Below, one piece after another: positions 51,218 through 62,952 of a stretch of 64,000 nt of DNA. The stretch is from Coffea arabica (lineage: Eukaryota; Streptophyta; Magnoliopsida; Gentianales; Rubiaceae): the NCBI RefSeq assembly GCF_036785885.1, contig NC_092329.1, positions 4,960,001-5,024,000 of the forward strand. Reading direction: 5' to 3'. Position 1 is the stretch's first letter. Every line of letters starts with the position of its first letter. A model generated the notes under the pieces. That model was not told the origin of the DNA, ran no database searches, and saw only the letters and a program-made list of their open reading frames with translations. The position numbers and the translations under genes were made by a program.

Positions 51218-53664
51218 TCAGTCTTTTTTTGAATCTGGTAGAGGAGGAGAATAGGCTAAGGAAGATAAAGTCCCCAATCGGGTTAGATTGACATAATCTT
51301 GAGGACCATGGTTTGATAATCCAGGAATTATCAAACCTACAGCCCGGAAAAATATCTCAAACCACCCTTCTCTAAACTCATTTCCTCTGGTGAAAGGGAT
51401 AATGAAACTCCTTATCAACTCATAGACTGCGCTCATAAACTTTGGTAAAACCCATAGCAGCGAAAAGTAGTTCTTGTTTGGTTCCTCCTCCAGAATCTGG
51501 TTTTCAGTTCACAAAAGAGACGACAAATACGAAAATTGTTAGAATAATCCAGCTGTGAATCATAAGGCATATACTAAATAATATGAGGTGAAAATGAAAT
51601 ATATATATATATATATATATATGCATACCTGCCCTTTGTACGAGCTGTTGAAGTATAGACAAGGCCCAAAGTGCTTAAACAATAGGGTTTTGTCATCATA
51701 TGGCAATCTTGGAACGATATCATTGTTATAAACATACCTACAATATTTCACATCATACAACCTAAGCTTCTCCTTCATGAAATTCCCAAATTTCTCATCC
51801 CCAACTCTAGGCTGCCCAAAACTGTAAACTCCTTCCATTCTATCCAACAGCCATTCCTCTTCATGCAAACTTAGTATAGCTGGAAATAAGATTGCCAATG
51901 CAGCTCCTAAGCTGTGCCCAGTGACCATGAACTTTGCTTTCCTATTTTCACTCAGTGATTTTCTCAGCTTTTCCCTTATTGCATAATAAGCATATTCTTT
52001 AGTGCCAGAGCCTTGATCAATTTGCTTAGGCCAACCCTTTTCCTTTTGCAGGCCTAAGGCTTTCATGAATCCAGCATGAAGCTTGCCTACATCTTCAAGA
52101 TCATACCAAGAAAGGTCCAAATCCGTGAGCCAATCATCTGCATCAAATGGACTCGTCCCTCGAAATGCAACCACAATGAGATCCGGATCAACTTTCTTGT
52201 CTTGGAACATGATGGCCTGTGTTGTGTAAAATTGCTCGTAGTCTGAGTAAAAAAGTAGGGAAAAGTTAGGAATGGAAAATAAAAATAAAAATCTAGGGAG
52301 CAATTTATTTTCCTGAACATGTTGTTTGGTTAAATAAGAAACATGACCTAAGAGTTTTGCATTTGATTTCTTTAATTCCTGGGTCAAGTGCTTGCCAGCT
52401 TATAGATAATGACTAAATAATCAGCTCATCCTCATTTCATTGTCCGTAGTATATGGCAATCTTAAAGTTTATATAAAGTTTTTTTTTTTTAAAAAGTTTA
52501 ATTTTCGTAAAGCAACTAATGAATAATAATTGTCATTTTCATGGGATAATAAATAGCATTTCTCAAGGTGAGATGACTCACCCGGCCCCCACCCCTAAGC
52601 CCTTCATTTCCCTCCAAAGAAATTGAATAATCATTTAGACGTCAAGGTGATCTACTGCCAACAACCTCCACCCACTAAGCCACCTACTATTTGCTGATAA
52701 TTATATATATATATGTATTTCCGGTTTGCCGTGTTTAGGCAAAGTCTAGGAAGCTTGTCGTGTATAATACTCGTATTTGCAATTTTAAATGCATTATTGG
52801 AGTAGACAAAACAAGGTCAATGACAATGAATGGCAAGAGTAAGAGAAAACTTTCAGATGAGGAGGAGAAATCAGTGATCACTTACCGTTCCAAAAGTTGA
52901 AGTAGCCCAAGAATTCCATCTGCAAAATAAAAATTGGAAACGCAATCAATTTGATTGATCAGGAGTCAGGACCATGATACATGGGATTTAGAAAAAAAAA
53001 AAAATTACGAGTTTAGGAAATCTTGGACAAGCCATGTCCTGAAATTAATTACCTGCCATCGATCTCTGAATACTGTAGTTATAAAGGCTTCATTCTCGTA
53101 GGACAATTTTGCGGCCATTACAGATAAGGCTGCACCATACCTCTCGTCATTTGCTCCAATTCTGCTGTCTAAGTCCCATCGTTTGTCCAGATTTCCTATG
53201 GCCGACGTGAAAGTTGCAGACAGCCTATCTGGCCTCACCACCTTTCCTGCAAGCAATTAGACCACATTTTGATTATCTCACATCAATTTAACTAAACTAA
53301 GCAATTCCCTCAATTAGCTAGGCATACTGTGTCACATAAGCTTTCAAATAGGACCATCATCTTCCCCATAAGCTGACTTTTTCTTTCAATCTTCGTATGG
53401 TCTAAATCTTAATCGTTTCAAACGTGATACAGACCTATCCACTAAGTAGAAGATAGCTACTAATCAAAGGAAGTAGATGAATCCCATAGTTTACAAGATA
53501 TGATATAATTTATTTCAACAAGACTTCTAACTCATGAACCGACGAAATTGTCTCTCCTATTCGCATAGCGAAATTGGGCTTGCATGCATGCACTAGCAGT
53601 TAGAAATACGAACTCAACCTAGCTAAATCACATTCTGATTTAAAGACCATCCAAAAGTACAAGG

Positions 53665-53712
<48 letters not shown>

Positions 53713-54096
53713 CGATGACTGCTTCCGGCAAGAATGACAAAAGTTCTCGGGTATAAAATCGAACTTGAAGCTATAAAGAAAATAAGAACCTGAAAGAAAA
53801 TTCAAGGTGAGGCGGCCAAAGCCACCATTGGCGGTTGGATAATTCAGCCACTGCTCTATGTAATATCCAATGTTGGCCATGGGTTTTTTCCCCTTGAGGA
53901 GGATCTTCTGACCAACAACAGAGACAAACACGAGCCATCGGTCGGGGAAGCCTCCTAACCTGTCAGCTATCGGGGTATCGAAGAAATCCCTCTTCTCTAA
54001 TTCCGATGAATAGAAGATGCGAAGCAGATCCCAAAATCCCGCTTCTTTTGGATTCAGCAGCAGATAATCTTGGCAGAAATTTTCTTTAGAAGCCAT
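51218..54096 (-). CDS. Class III lipase, OBL1-like triacylglycerol lipase (copy B)
   Basis: Five exons on the minus strand: 54096-53790, 53246-53053, 52919-52886, 52242-51629 and 51496-51218; phases close to 475 residues. Exons 2 and 3 are the same length as in copy A (194 and 34 bp), showing tandem duplication of a five-exon gene. Start MASKENFCQDYLLLNPKEAG. Motifs: AFRGTSPFDADDW, VTGHSLGAALAILF (Ser near 289), YSFGQPRVGD, YNNDIVPRLPYD and GLSNHGPQDY. The elbow reads GHSLGA against GHSLGG in copy A, and copy A's PDH is NH here; Ser, Asp and His are all kept. Intron 1 has a (TA)n tract at about 53668-53711. Intron 4 starts beside another at 51600-51622. Both copies probably act on acyl lipids of oil bodies or membranes. 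Confidence 0.94.
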
Positions 54097-54228
54097 TTGC
54101 TAGCTTAAATAGAAGCTGTGGTTGATGAATGAATTGAGTTGATTGATCAGTTTTGACGTTAAAGTTTCAGCTTTGAACTTAAATTGCTATGTATTAGCTG
54201 TATAATAAAGTTTGAGCACACTATCCAA

Positions 54229-54236
54229 TATTTATA
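54229..54236 (-). promoter_or_regulatory. TATA box of lipase B
   Basis: TATAAATA on the minus strand about 135 bp upstream of the ATG at 54096, matching the position in copy A. Confidence 0.55.
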
Positions 54237-55336
54237 TTGTTGTGCAGATGCTAAGACTCTAGCAATTACTCAAAATTTACTTCAAAGTAGAGTTAGTGAC
54301 ATAAATAATCAACCACATGAAACTCGTAGTAGTCCGAATTTGAATTTGCATAAAAAACACGTAGTCTATTTGACCCACAAAATAATTAATGTTCTCCAAG
54401 TTGTTCACATGGGGTGTGGGTTATATAATATTAGAAGAGATTAACTTTGGATTAATTAATCTTCTCAACCGTGACCGGGCACGATACGGATTGTGGATCT
54501 TGTCTGAACATGATTAACCTAATTTCTGGGATATTATTTATTTTGGACATGTTAAATAGGATTTGTTTAAAACGTACAAGTTTGAATCTGCCATGAGAGA
54601 CACAAAATCTTTTTTCCTTTTTTTTTAAAACAAAAATCCTCTTTTATTTTCTGGTGTAGTGTCCTTGCAGTTCTTAGTTGTCCAGGGATATGTATATCAA
54701 CGACAATGTGCTGCCGGCTCGTGGGGGTTTTGTCTTCAAATTTTGACAAATAACCGAAGCTTGTTTCTCAAAAGAGGAAATTTTTTTCTTTTTTTTTGAA
54801 AATTCAATAGATTAAATGGAAACGAAATCTAATACACTTGAGGTAGTGTCCAATTCCCAGGAATTTCTAGGCTTTACGTGCGCACACGGAAGGAAAGGAT
54901 CAAGAATATAATTAAGGGACTTTCAGAAGAGGAGTATGAAATTCAATTTCGTATCTATTCAAGAAGGAGAAGTGAGAAACCCCGTCTTAATTAACAAGTA
55001 AGTAAAGAATCTCTCAAGGAAGAAACTTGCTCCACTTGCACCTCTGGAAGAATGTTGGGCGTGTTTTCTTGTTTTCTATACTTATTATGGATTCTAAGCA
55101 AAACAATTGAGGGGTTGAGCTGTATTGGTGTCATTTCAATTATTCTGGAATGCAAACAAGTTTATTGTAATAAGCGACAATTGAGATATTCTTTAAAATT
55201 AAATTTTGGTAAATGTTAATGACATCCTAGTGATCTTTTAATCATGTAAATTAGGTTTAGAAACATATGTACATACATATATATATGTATATGAATTTAC
55301 AACCATCCTTTCTATAAATTGTAATATAAAAAAAAT

Positions 55337-55989
55337 AGTAAAAAATCTGGGGAGTTCTTAAACTATCATCGTTGTCCACTTTTGGTCCCTGATCTCTTTT
55401 TTTTTATCTCCAATTGGTCCTTGAACAATTAAAAGTGTATAGTTTAAGAACTTCTAGCCATTTTAAACATAAATCCAAATAGAACCGAAGGATATTTTTG
55501 TCCAACATTAATCAAAAGCATCAAGAACTTAATCAAAAGCATCAAGGGTAGGAGTAGAAGTTCTAAGAAAAGAAAACCTTTCATTTTCCATAAACACTTC
55601 ATCAAATTTCTCCAAAAAATTTCCAAATTCATTGTTTTAATACTTGAGAGAGACATAAAAAACTTATAAAATTTTGGCCACTTGGGTATGAAATCAATGA
55701 ATTTAGAATTTTTGCAGAGAAATCTGATGAAGAGTTCAAGGAAAATTAAGGATTTTCTCTTTTCAAGTCTTCTACTCTTACTCTCGATACTTTTATTGAG
55801 TTTTCAATACTTTTGATTATGGTCGCACAAAAATGCCCATGGATTTCAACAGAATTTATGTTTAAAATGGCCACAATTCCTTAAATTATACACTTTTAAT
55901 TGTTCAAGAGACAGTCGAAGATAAAAAATAGATTGGGAGTTAAAAAGTGGACAACTATGACAGTTTAGGAGCTCTCCAAATTCTTTACT
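55337..55989. mobile_element. Inverted-repeat element, class unresolved
   Basis: Arms of roughly 170 bp are inverted copies with many differences; shared words are GTTGTCCACTTTT and TATACACTTTTAATTGTTC. The left end is near AGTAAA. No clean target duplication was found. No coding potential. Confidence 0.6.
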
Positions 55990-56939
55990 CTAAAAAATAT
56001 GTGGAGGAAGGGATGAGTTGAGTCGTATTGGGAAAATAAATGTAAATGAGAGATTCCAAATTCAAAACCTTCAATTTACACTAAAAAAATTAGGGACATT
56101 TTTATCCTTTTATATTAGTAAAAAAAAAAGGACCCGAGAATTGTTATAAAGAGTTTGGTGTTATTATAAGTGAGGAAACAAACGAAAGTAAGTCCTTTGT
56201 CTTGTTATCATAATACATAAACATAATAGAAAGCAGAGCCTCTCTTTCTGTCAAATCAAATGGATTTAATCCTAATAAGCTTTTCCCCGTCATCTATAAT
56301 TTGGACATCCTTAAATCATGTGTGCAACAATGGACGATATCTCAAGGAATCCTTCAAAGTATGGCATAAAAAAATTATCACCATAATTATCATGCTTTTA
56401 TAGTGGTTAGGTGGCCAAGGTCGTGACTATCCCCATTGACTTTGATTTTTCCGAATCCGATTGCTTTCAACGTTTTTAGTGCTTAGGTTGCCAAGGTCCT
56501 GTTGTCGGCAACGCAGGTTTCTCACCAATTTCCTTAACGTAATTTCCACGAACAAAATCCAAGTTTAGACTATGAATGTGTGCATTAGCCATTTTAATTG
56601 TGCCAGTCAACAATATTTATCACCATAATTATCACGCTTTTACGGTGGCACTTTTTCTTTCACCTAAGACTAGAAAAGATTTAACCAATAGCGTTTGGAT
56701 TGTTGACCACCATCATAGCGTTTAAGGCTTGGTAGGGTGGGAGATCAAGGGTTCAAACCTTACCTCCCACCACTTGCTACTATATTTGACTTACCATTTT
56801 AAGTAACTTAAATCCATATGAGTGTTCGATAGTGGTTCAGTAGGTGTAGGGTAAATAAGTGACGATTGACAAAGAAAAAAAAAAAAAAACTGGAAAAGAT
56901 TTTGTGCCACTCAATCCTTTTTTTTTTTTTTGTTGACAA

Positions 56940-57110
56940 GGAAACCCGCAACCATTATCTGAGAGTGTACACTGAGTAAACCCGCCCTATGCAATAGCTT
57001 GCCAACCACATAGAGGGGTAAGACGCACTAATCGCTATCCGAGAGTGTGCACTGGATAAATCCTGCCCCGTGCAATAGCCTGTCAACCACATGGAAGGGT
57101 AAGATGCACT
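56940..57110. repeat. Diverged tandem duplication, period about 85 bp
   Basis: Two copies containing GAGAGTGT(a/g)CACTG, TGCAATAGC, CAACCACAT and GGGTAAGA. This may be a fragment of a larger dispersed repeat. Confidence 0.65.
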
Positions 57111-57431
57111 AGACAAATCCTGTACGACGGACAGATATCTCAAGAGAGGTTCGAATCCGAATTGGTAGAAAGGTATGACACCAACTCTACCATCTCGACC
57201 AACTCAAGGGACAGTGCCACTCAATCCTTGCTCTTATATATTCCTTTTTATCAGAAATGAGAAACAAGCTTGGGTTTTAACTAGCATTTTCTCTTCTTTA
57301 TTGTGTGATAAAGGGCTAAGATCACATGTCCCTAAAATAATTAAGAAAGAAAAGTGAGAGAGGCTTGAAGTTCCTAATTTACCTTCAATCAATATTAACT
57401 CCAATTCAAACTTGGTTGCTGATTGCCTAAA

Positions 57432-57891
57432 GGGTTAAATACCAAAAACCCTCCTGTGGTTTAACTAATGTTCACTTTACCTCCCTATGATTTGGAAACC
57501 TACAATTTGACTCCCCGTCGTTTTAACTAAAGTAAAAGTCTGATGGAAAACATCAAAACTAATGTCTGAACGAAAAATGTCAAAATTGCCCCTCTATAAG
57601 TCAAACCCTTGGAAGAATGTTTCGTGCATTTGAGAATGTGTAAAATACCAAAAACTCCCCTGTGGTTTGTCAAATGTGCACTTTATCTCCCTATGGTTTG
57701 AAAACCTACAATTTAACTCCATGTCGTTTCACCTAAAGTGAAAGTCTGACAGAAGTACCGTTATTGTAGATGTTTTCTGTTAGACTTTCACTTTAGTTGA
57801 AACGACAGGGAGTTAAATTGTAGGTTTCCAAATCATAGAGAGGTAAAGTGAACATTAGTCAAACCACAGGGGGATTTTTGGTATTTAAGCC
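57432..57891. mobile_element. MULE-type MITE with a duplicated left TIR
   Basis: 460 bp. Left end GGGTTAAATACCAAAAACCC and right end, inverted, GGCTTAAATACCAAAAATCC. TIRs are about 115 bp. Exact 9-bp duplication TTGCCTAAA at 57423-57431 and 57892-57900. A second direct copy of the left TIR lies at about 57638-57760. Confidence 0.88.
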
Positions 57892-58232
57892 TTGCCTAAA
57901 TAACTACAAGGCGAATGGAAAAGGAAAAAAGAAAACACAACCTTCATCTCTACGGCCTCATTCACCTATAAAAAGTGAGAAAATAATACGTTGGTATTAA
58001 AGAGTAAAGACTGCATGTGAAAAGTGCAAAGCTCTTTTAACTCACCTTTATAGTACTTTGTTTCTAAACCATTACTAAACCAAAAATTTTAGTGCGGAAA
58101 AATCTCGTGACACCATTTTCATCTCCAACTGTCAGGTTCAAAATTTGAACTCTAAACCTTCAATGAGAGCCTTCCCCTAGCTAATGAGGCAACCTCGATG
58201 GTTAAGTTGAACTTTATTCTTCATTCTTGTTA

Positions 58233-58236
<4 letters not shown>

Positions 58237-58269
<33 letters not shown>
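58237..58269. repeat. (AT)n microsatellite
   Basis: About 16 AT units. Confidence 0.95.
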
Positions 58270-58271
<2 letters not shown>

Positions 58272-60930
58272 GCTTCATTGCTGCCTGCTGTTGTGGGCCC
58301 AAAAGGTAACGAACCAGCCATGTCAATTGCACTTTGAGGGCTTTCGCTCAAATAAGTCCATCAGTCATTAGTCTGGTAAAGTATTTACAACCACCTAAGA
58401 GGCCTTTCCTATTGAGATGGACAGCATACATTAACTCTTAGGTTGCATCCCTAACATTTTCCTTTTTGGGCCTTTGCCCAATATTCACTAAACCAACCCC
58501 ACCACATAAGCACAGTAAATTCAAATCCACCACATGCACGTGGTCATTTTTTAAGGGCAAAATTATCAAATCAAATTTTATATAATTTGATTTATAATCC
58601 CTCATATTTTGCAAAATGAAAATTTTCATCATTCATATTTTTTAAAATGAATTTTTTTACCTATCATTGATCATGTATGCGAATAGTTTTTTTTTTTAAA
58701 TTCGTGTATATATCTATTTGATTTCATTGGCGAAATCAAATAGAGATATATTACATAATCTGCAACTTCGTGGTAAAAGTTTACTCTTTCTCCCAAAAAA
58801 AAAAACATACCGAACTCATTTTCTTATTGTGTGCTCGTAAAACACTGAATAAGGGAACCCATATGATATATGTGAAAACAAGCATACTTTCAACGATAAG
58901 TTAGAATAACTTCCTCTATTCATGATCAATGCCTAAAAAAACAGCCTCTGGTCAATAGTACACCAATAGCTTTCCATGTTTACAAATATGAAATATGAAA
59001 AGATGGCGAAATGTGTTAGTAAAACTTAACAGAGATTCAAGTTAGTAGAATCTAAGCTGTAATCTAAAGTTCATCCTGAATACCTGATTAAAGGACAATT
59101 AGCCAATTTGCCATCACTGACAAGCTGGGTTTGGAGGACTCAAGTGTTGCATGGTAAGGGTTTTTATTGTGACCGCATCAAAGTTGCACGTACTTTACGA
59201 TAATTTCTATAAATTACAGCAGTAAACTACTAAACGGTGAAGGACCCAAGTCGTCATAATATAGATACATGTACAATTGGTGCTCAAGCTAAAATCCCAA
59301 AAAAAAAAAAAATCTCTACACAGTTATTCGATAAATTTGACCTAAGTAACACTTGTCACGTCTCTAGTTTTTTTTTTTTTTTTTTTTTCATTTAGGGATA
59401 TTCCAACCTTTCTACCAGACTAATTCTCTAAAATTATGTAGAGTCTTGCTCCAAGAATACACAGCGAGATAGCATACGAGAATCAATCACGGAACTTGTA
59501 TAGAAGAAGAAGAAGATCCTCATCGCTAAAAACATAAGGTAGACAAAATCGGTGACGAACTAACAAAATAAGAGGGAATTTAGGATTTTGGCCAATGGAT
59601 TTTTTGTTGTCTTTTTTTCTGTAATTTGCAAATGGACCACCAAAATCCAATCCAACCAACCACCTTATTAGAAATAATAATTGGCTAATTGATCATCTCT
59701 ACAAGTACACATGCATTTGCGCAGAGAGTAAATACGTGGCCATAGTTATTTATCAGGAAACATATCTTTGCAAATATCTTTTATTGATGTCATTCGCAAT
59801 TTTTCCTTTTAATCTTTGGATTTTCTAACACGTGATCTGGCTCCAACTTCATTGACTCGTATGTTCAAATTCTTTACATATACACGAAAAGAGACGAAAG
59901 GAGATATAATTCTGCATATATATATATATTCCTTTAGCCGTATTGTGGATAAAAGGAAAATATATTAGATTGTTATGACTATCGAATACGATGCACCTGG
60001 GAAGGGGAGGTCCATGCCCTATTTCCACAGGACAGTTGCAAAAGAACCCTTGAATAAAAAGAACGAATGTTTTTTTTTTTTGAAGGAAAAAAAAAGAAGA
60101 ACGAATGTTAGGACCTTAATGGACGTCCCACATGGGGTCTTCCAATATGGTTTGAACGCTACTAAATTTTGTATGTTTTTTTCATTTCAACTCTTGATGT
60201 TATAGTTCAATGTTCCTAGATTTGATTGGATTGGATGTAGATTTGGATGCCGAGGAATAAATGGCTTTTAGTGAAGCATGACCCTTAAGACAGAAACACG
60301 TCTATTCTTTAAAGTCAATTGTTAATCTTTATTAGTTTATCTAATCAATTTTTTATTTTCTCGTTAGTTTTTATAGTTATGTCTTAATTTCTTTTAACCA
60401 TCAAATACTTGCACGTATGGCCTTAGCAATCACATTATAGGGTTGTACTTGATTTGATTACTCAGTGCAATTTTAGATTCTGATTATTGATAATCGATTG
60501 TGTTATTCTCATTTGTTTAAACATTTACATTTTAAAATTTTTAATAATCATTAAAAAAGTTAAAATCTATAAATAACCTACCAAATGTTTTACTACCAAA
60601 TCGTTCCAATTTGTAGTACAGGTTATCGTCCCCTGAATGATTGTCATCTGCATTTCAGTGCACAGATCCAAACAAGTTAGCATTTGATAAAAGGATGGTA
60701 AATATTAACCAGAACATCATCATCAACCTCTAACAAAGTTCTAGAACTGGTTGGTATAAAATAAATGGCAAAAGAAAAGAGTGAAATGACACACTCTGGA
60801 ACAGTAGGGGTGTACGCGAATGAGAAAACCGGGTCAGTTTCAGACGGGACCTACGGGTAGCCGGTCTTAGGAGCATGTGCCGGTTATTTGACATTGGGAG
60901 GGTGTTAATTCCCCAACCAAAGTAATTGCA

Positions 60931-61681
60931 GTAATTGCTTGGGAGGACTTGCGGGAAGCAAAAGCTGAGGCGGCGACGCGGAAACTTGAGGTTTTCTCTT
61001 GTTACATAAGATATATAGAGTGCTTCAAGTCATTCCTCAACATCACACACTCACAGCAAGCATTTCATGTTTTGCCCTGTAATCAACTCAATGATTACAT
61101 GCGCACCCATATTTTTTGACCGTCTGAATGGAAATGAACAACCAATAGGATTTTGGAAAATTAATCCAATATGCTACCAGATATTTTTTCTCTGAATGCC
61201 TGATTGAGATGATCTTATGGTTTGTTCAGATGAAACTGGAAAAGAAGAGATCTTCATCGATGGACAAGATAATGAACAAACTCAGATCAGCACAAAAGAA
61301 GGCCCAAGAAATGAGAAGCTCAGTCCTATCACACCAGTCACATCAAGTTGCAAGAACCTCCCATGAGGCCATATCTTTTCCTCGGCCTCGCCATATAGGT
61401 TCCTTCAGTGGCTGCTTTACCTGTCATGCATTTTAGTTAGTTGCACAGCTGTTTCTTTGCTGAACGATAAAGAGTCTCACCCCAGAGGTAAATGCTTAGG
61501 TTCATCACATGTTGAATTTTATTATGATTTGGATATTGAGATGTAGTAGGATAACATTGTTAAAATCACATCACTTGCCATATTTGTTGCTAGAACATAA
61601 AAATGTTTAGTATCAAGTAGTTCGATCTGTTAATTAACATGTTCAATTGTTGGAGTCAAACTGCGAAATACAGTGATATCC
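60931..61681 (+). pseudogene. Partial copy of the remorin gene 3' end
   Basis: Copies the last part of exon 6 (60931-60990, reading VIAWEDLREAKAEAATRKLE), the following intron, all of exon 7 (61230-61436, intact frame to CFTCHAF and stop) and 3' sequence of the gene at 39091-42779. Exon 7 differs from the parent by a handful of substitutions. The upstream five exons are absent and there is no start. Relative to the parent, about 20 bp is lost in the intron and about 290 bp in the 3' flank (parent 42993-43281). A unit of only the terminal domain cannot be expressed as a normal remorin. Confidence 0.9.
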
Positions 61682-62014
61682 AGTGTAGAAATGAATGGAC
61701 AGAGACCTTGGTTCAGATGTCCAAACGGGCACCCAAGAAACCCCCTTTGCCTCCGCGATCTCACAAGAAAACCAGAGAAAAGCATCCGCTACCACGCAGC
61801 TGACCCTCCTTCCAGTGTCCCGTTCAGCTGCATCCACAGCTCTCCTAAAATTCTCCGGTGCCACTTTCAAGAAAAGATCAATATCCTCCAATGGCCTGCT
61901 AGCGAAAACATAGCCATCAGGCACCCCATCCGGGACATCATAGGCCTTAATGTTATCATCATCAATGTTTGATGATGATGAGAATAGGGAAGCATTGGAT
62001 TTGGCTGTGCTGAA
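61682..62014 (-). pseudogene. UGT78-like glycosyltransferase fragment
   Basis: On the minus strand an open frame encodes a piece of a flavonoid 3-O-glucosyltransferase-type UGT: FFSTAKSNASLFSS, IKAYDVPDGVPDGYVF, FLKVAPENFRRAVDAAER, VSCVVADAFLWFS and WVPVWTSEPRSLSIHFYT. This is part of the N-terminal acceptor domain only (about 110 residues of a normal 450). The C-terminal PSPG box and the N-terminal catalytic-His segment are absent. It lies inside the copied remorin flank, between sequences that match parent positions 43353-43361 and 43369-43386, so it is an insertion there. The frame extends upstream to 62071 only because an inverted copy of its own 3' part was added. Confidence 0.87.
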
Positions 62015-62064
62015 AAAGGGGGTTTCTTGGGTGCCCGTTTGGACATCTGAACCAAGGTCTCTGT
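61699..62064. repeat. Perfect 50-bp inverted repeat around the UGT fragment
   Basis: Arms 61699-61748 and 62015-62064 are exact reverse complements by inspection, with a 266-bp spacer. The arm is the UGT coding segment for KGVSWVPVWTSEPRSL, present once in sense and once inverted. Confidence 0.9.
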
Positions 62065-62758
62065 TAATCAATTGTTTATTAAATGAAGAAGGTGATGCGA
62101 CTGCCGAAGTGAAGGTCCGACCTGGCCCGGTGCCTGGGGAGCGAGCTGGAGCGTTCGACCTGCACGTGAACGAGCTGCGGGGCTAAGTCCCCTGGAGCAA
62201 CTCCGACGCTCAAGTCAGAAGAAGATTCGTAAGTAAAAGAGTAGAGTTTGTGCTATGAATAGCGTACCTTGTATTTTTCCCATGCGTGGTATTTATAGGA
62301 CCACAAAAGGTAGTCTTCTAGTAGAACAGGGAGTCCTTATGGGAGCAGAACTCTCCCTAGGGCTCCATAACTCAGCTAAGGCGTGCTTGGGCTCTGCGGC
62401 CTGCGCGGCCCATCTGCTTGGGGAGACCGCGCCCTCTGGGCCCCCAAGCCGACCTGCTGGGCCGAGAACCTACTACTAGCCGAGCTTGCGGGCCGGGCCG
62501 ACGTGCACGTGGGCCCCACTACACTAGCCCCCCCTCAAGTCTAGAGTCATCGATCGTGCGCGTGAATCTAGGCCGAGTTCCAGGAGGTCATGTCAGCTCC
62601 TTGTGGGACCCCTGTCAGAGAGGGGCGCAAGCAACCGTCGCGTCAGTTCGCGCCTGTCACCTCAACCGTCATCTCGGCTAATTATGGCGGTCAGGAACGG
62701 TTCCCCATAAACTGCTCGAATAAATGCGCGCCCCTTCGCTTTCCCACGCTGTCGTCGC

Positions 62759-62768
62759 CTATAAATAG
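62759..62768 (+). promoter_or_regulatory. TATA box of the GC-rich element
   Basis: CTATAAATAG, followed about 185 bp later by the ATG at 62953. The leader is CT-rich and contains a possible donor, CAGTAAGT, at 62930-62937. Confidence 0.5.
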
Positions 62769-62952
62769 GATCCTCCAAGCGTCATTTTCACTCTCCTTCT
62801 CTCATTTTCTCAGTTCGCTCCTTCACTCCTTAGTTCGCTGCTTCATCCTTTTTCCTTCGAGAACACGTCGGGTTGCCTTGCCCTAGGAGTCCAGAGCCAG
62901 TTCGTGCATTACCTAGATCAGCCTTCCATCAGTAAGTCCCCCTTTCCTTTTT

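Larger units (their letters stand above)
54237..60930. other. Transposon-rich intergenic region
   Basis: No gene recognised. It contains an inverted-repeat element (55337-55989), a MULE-type MITE (57432-57891), local duplications at 56376-56660 and 56940-57110, a (TA)n tract at 58237-58269, and a lone hAT-like end TAGGGGTGTACGCG near 60805 with no partner. Confidence 0.55.

Noticed and set aside
57140..57180. GGTTCGAATCCGA suggested a tRNA T-loop or SINE B box.
   Set aside because: No acceptor stem, anticodon arm or matching A box at the proper distance.
61950..62186. A plus-strand frame including SWVPVWTSEPRSL, looking like a second glycosyltransferase piece.
   Set aside because: This is only the inverted 50-bp arm read in frame; the flanking codons are antisense UGT sequence or unrelated.
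62093..62952. A complete 5' LTR.
   Set aside because: It starts with TG, but no CA end next to a tRNA-complementary primer site was found, and no second copy lies in the window.
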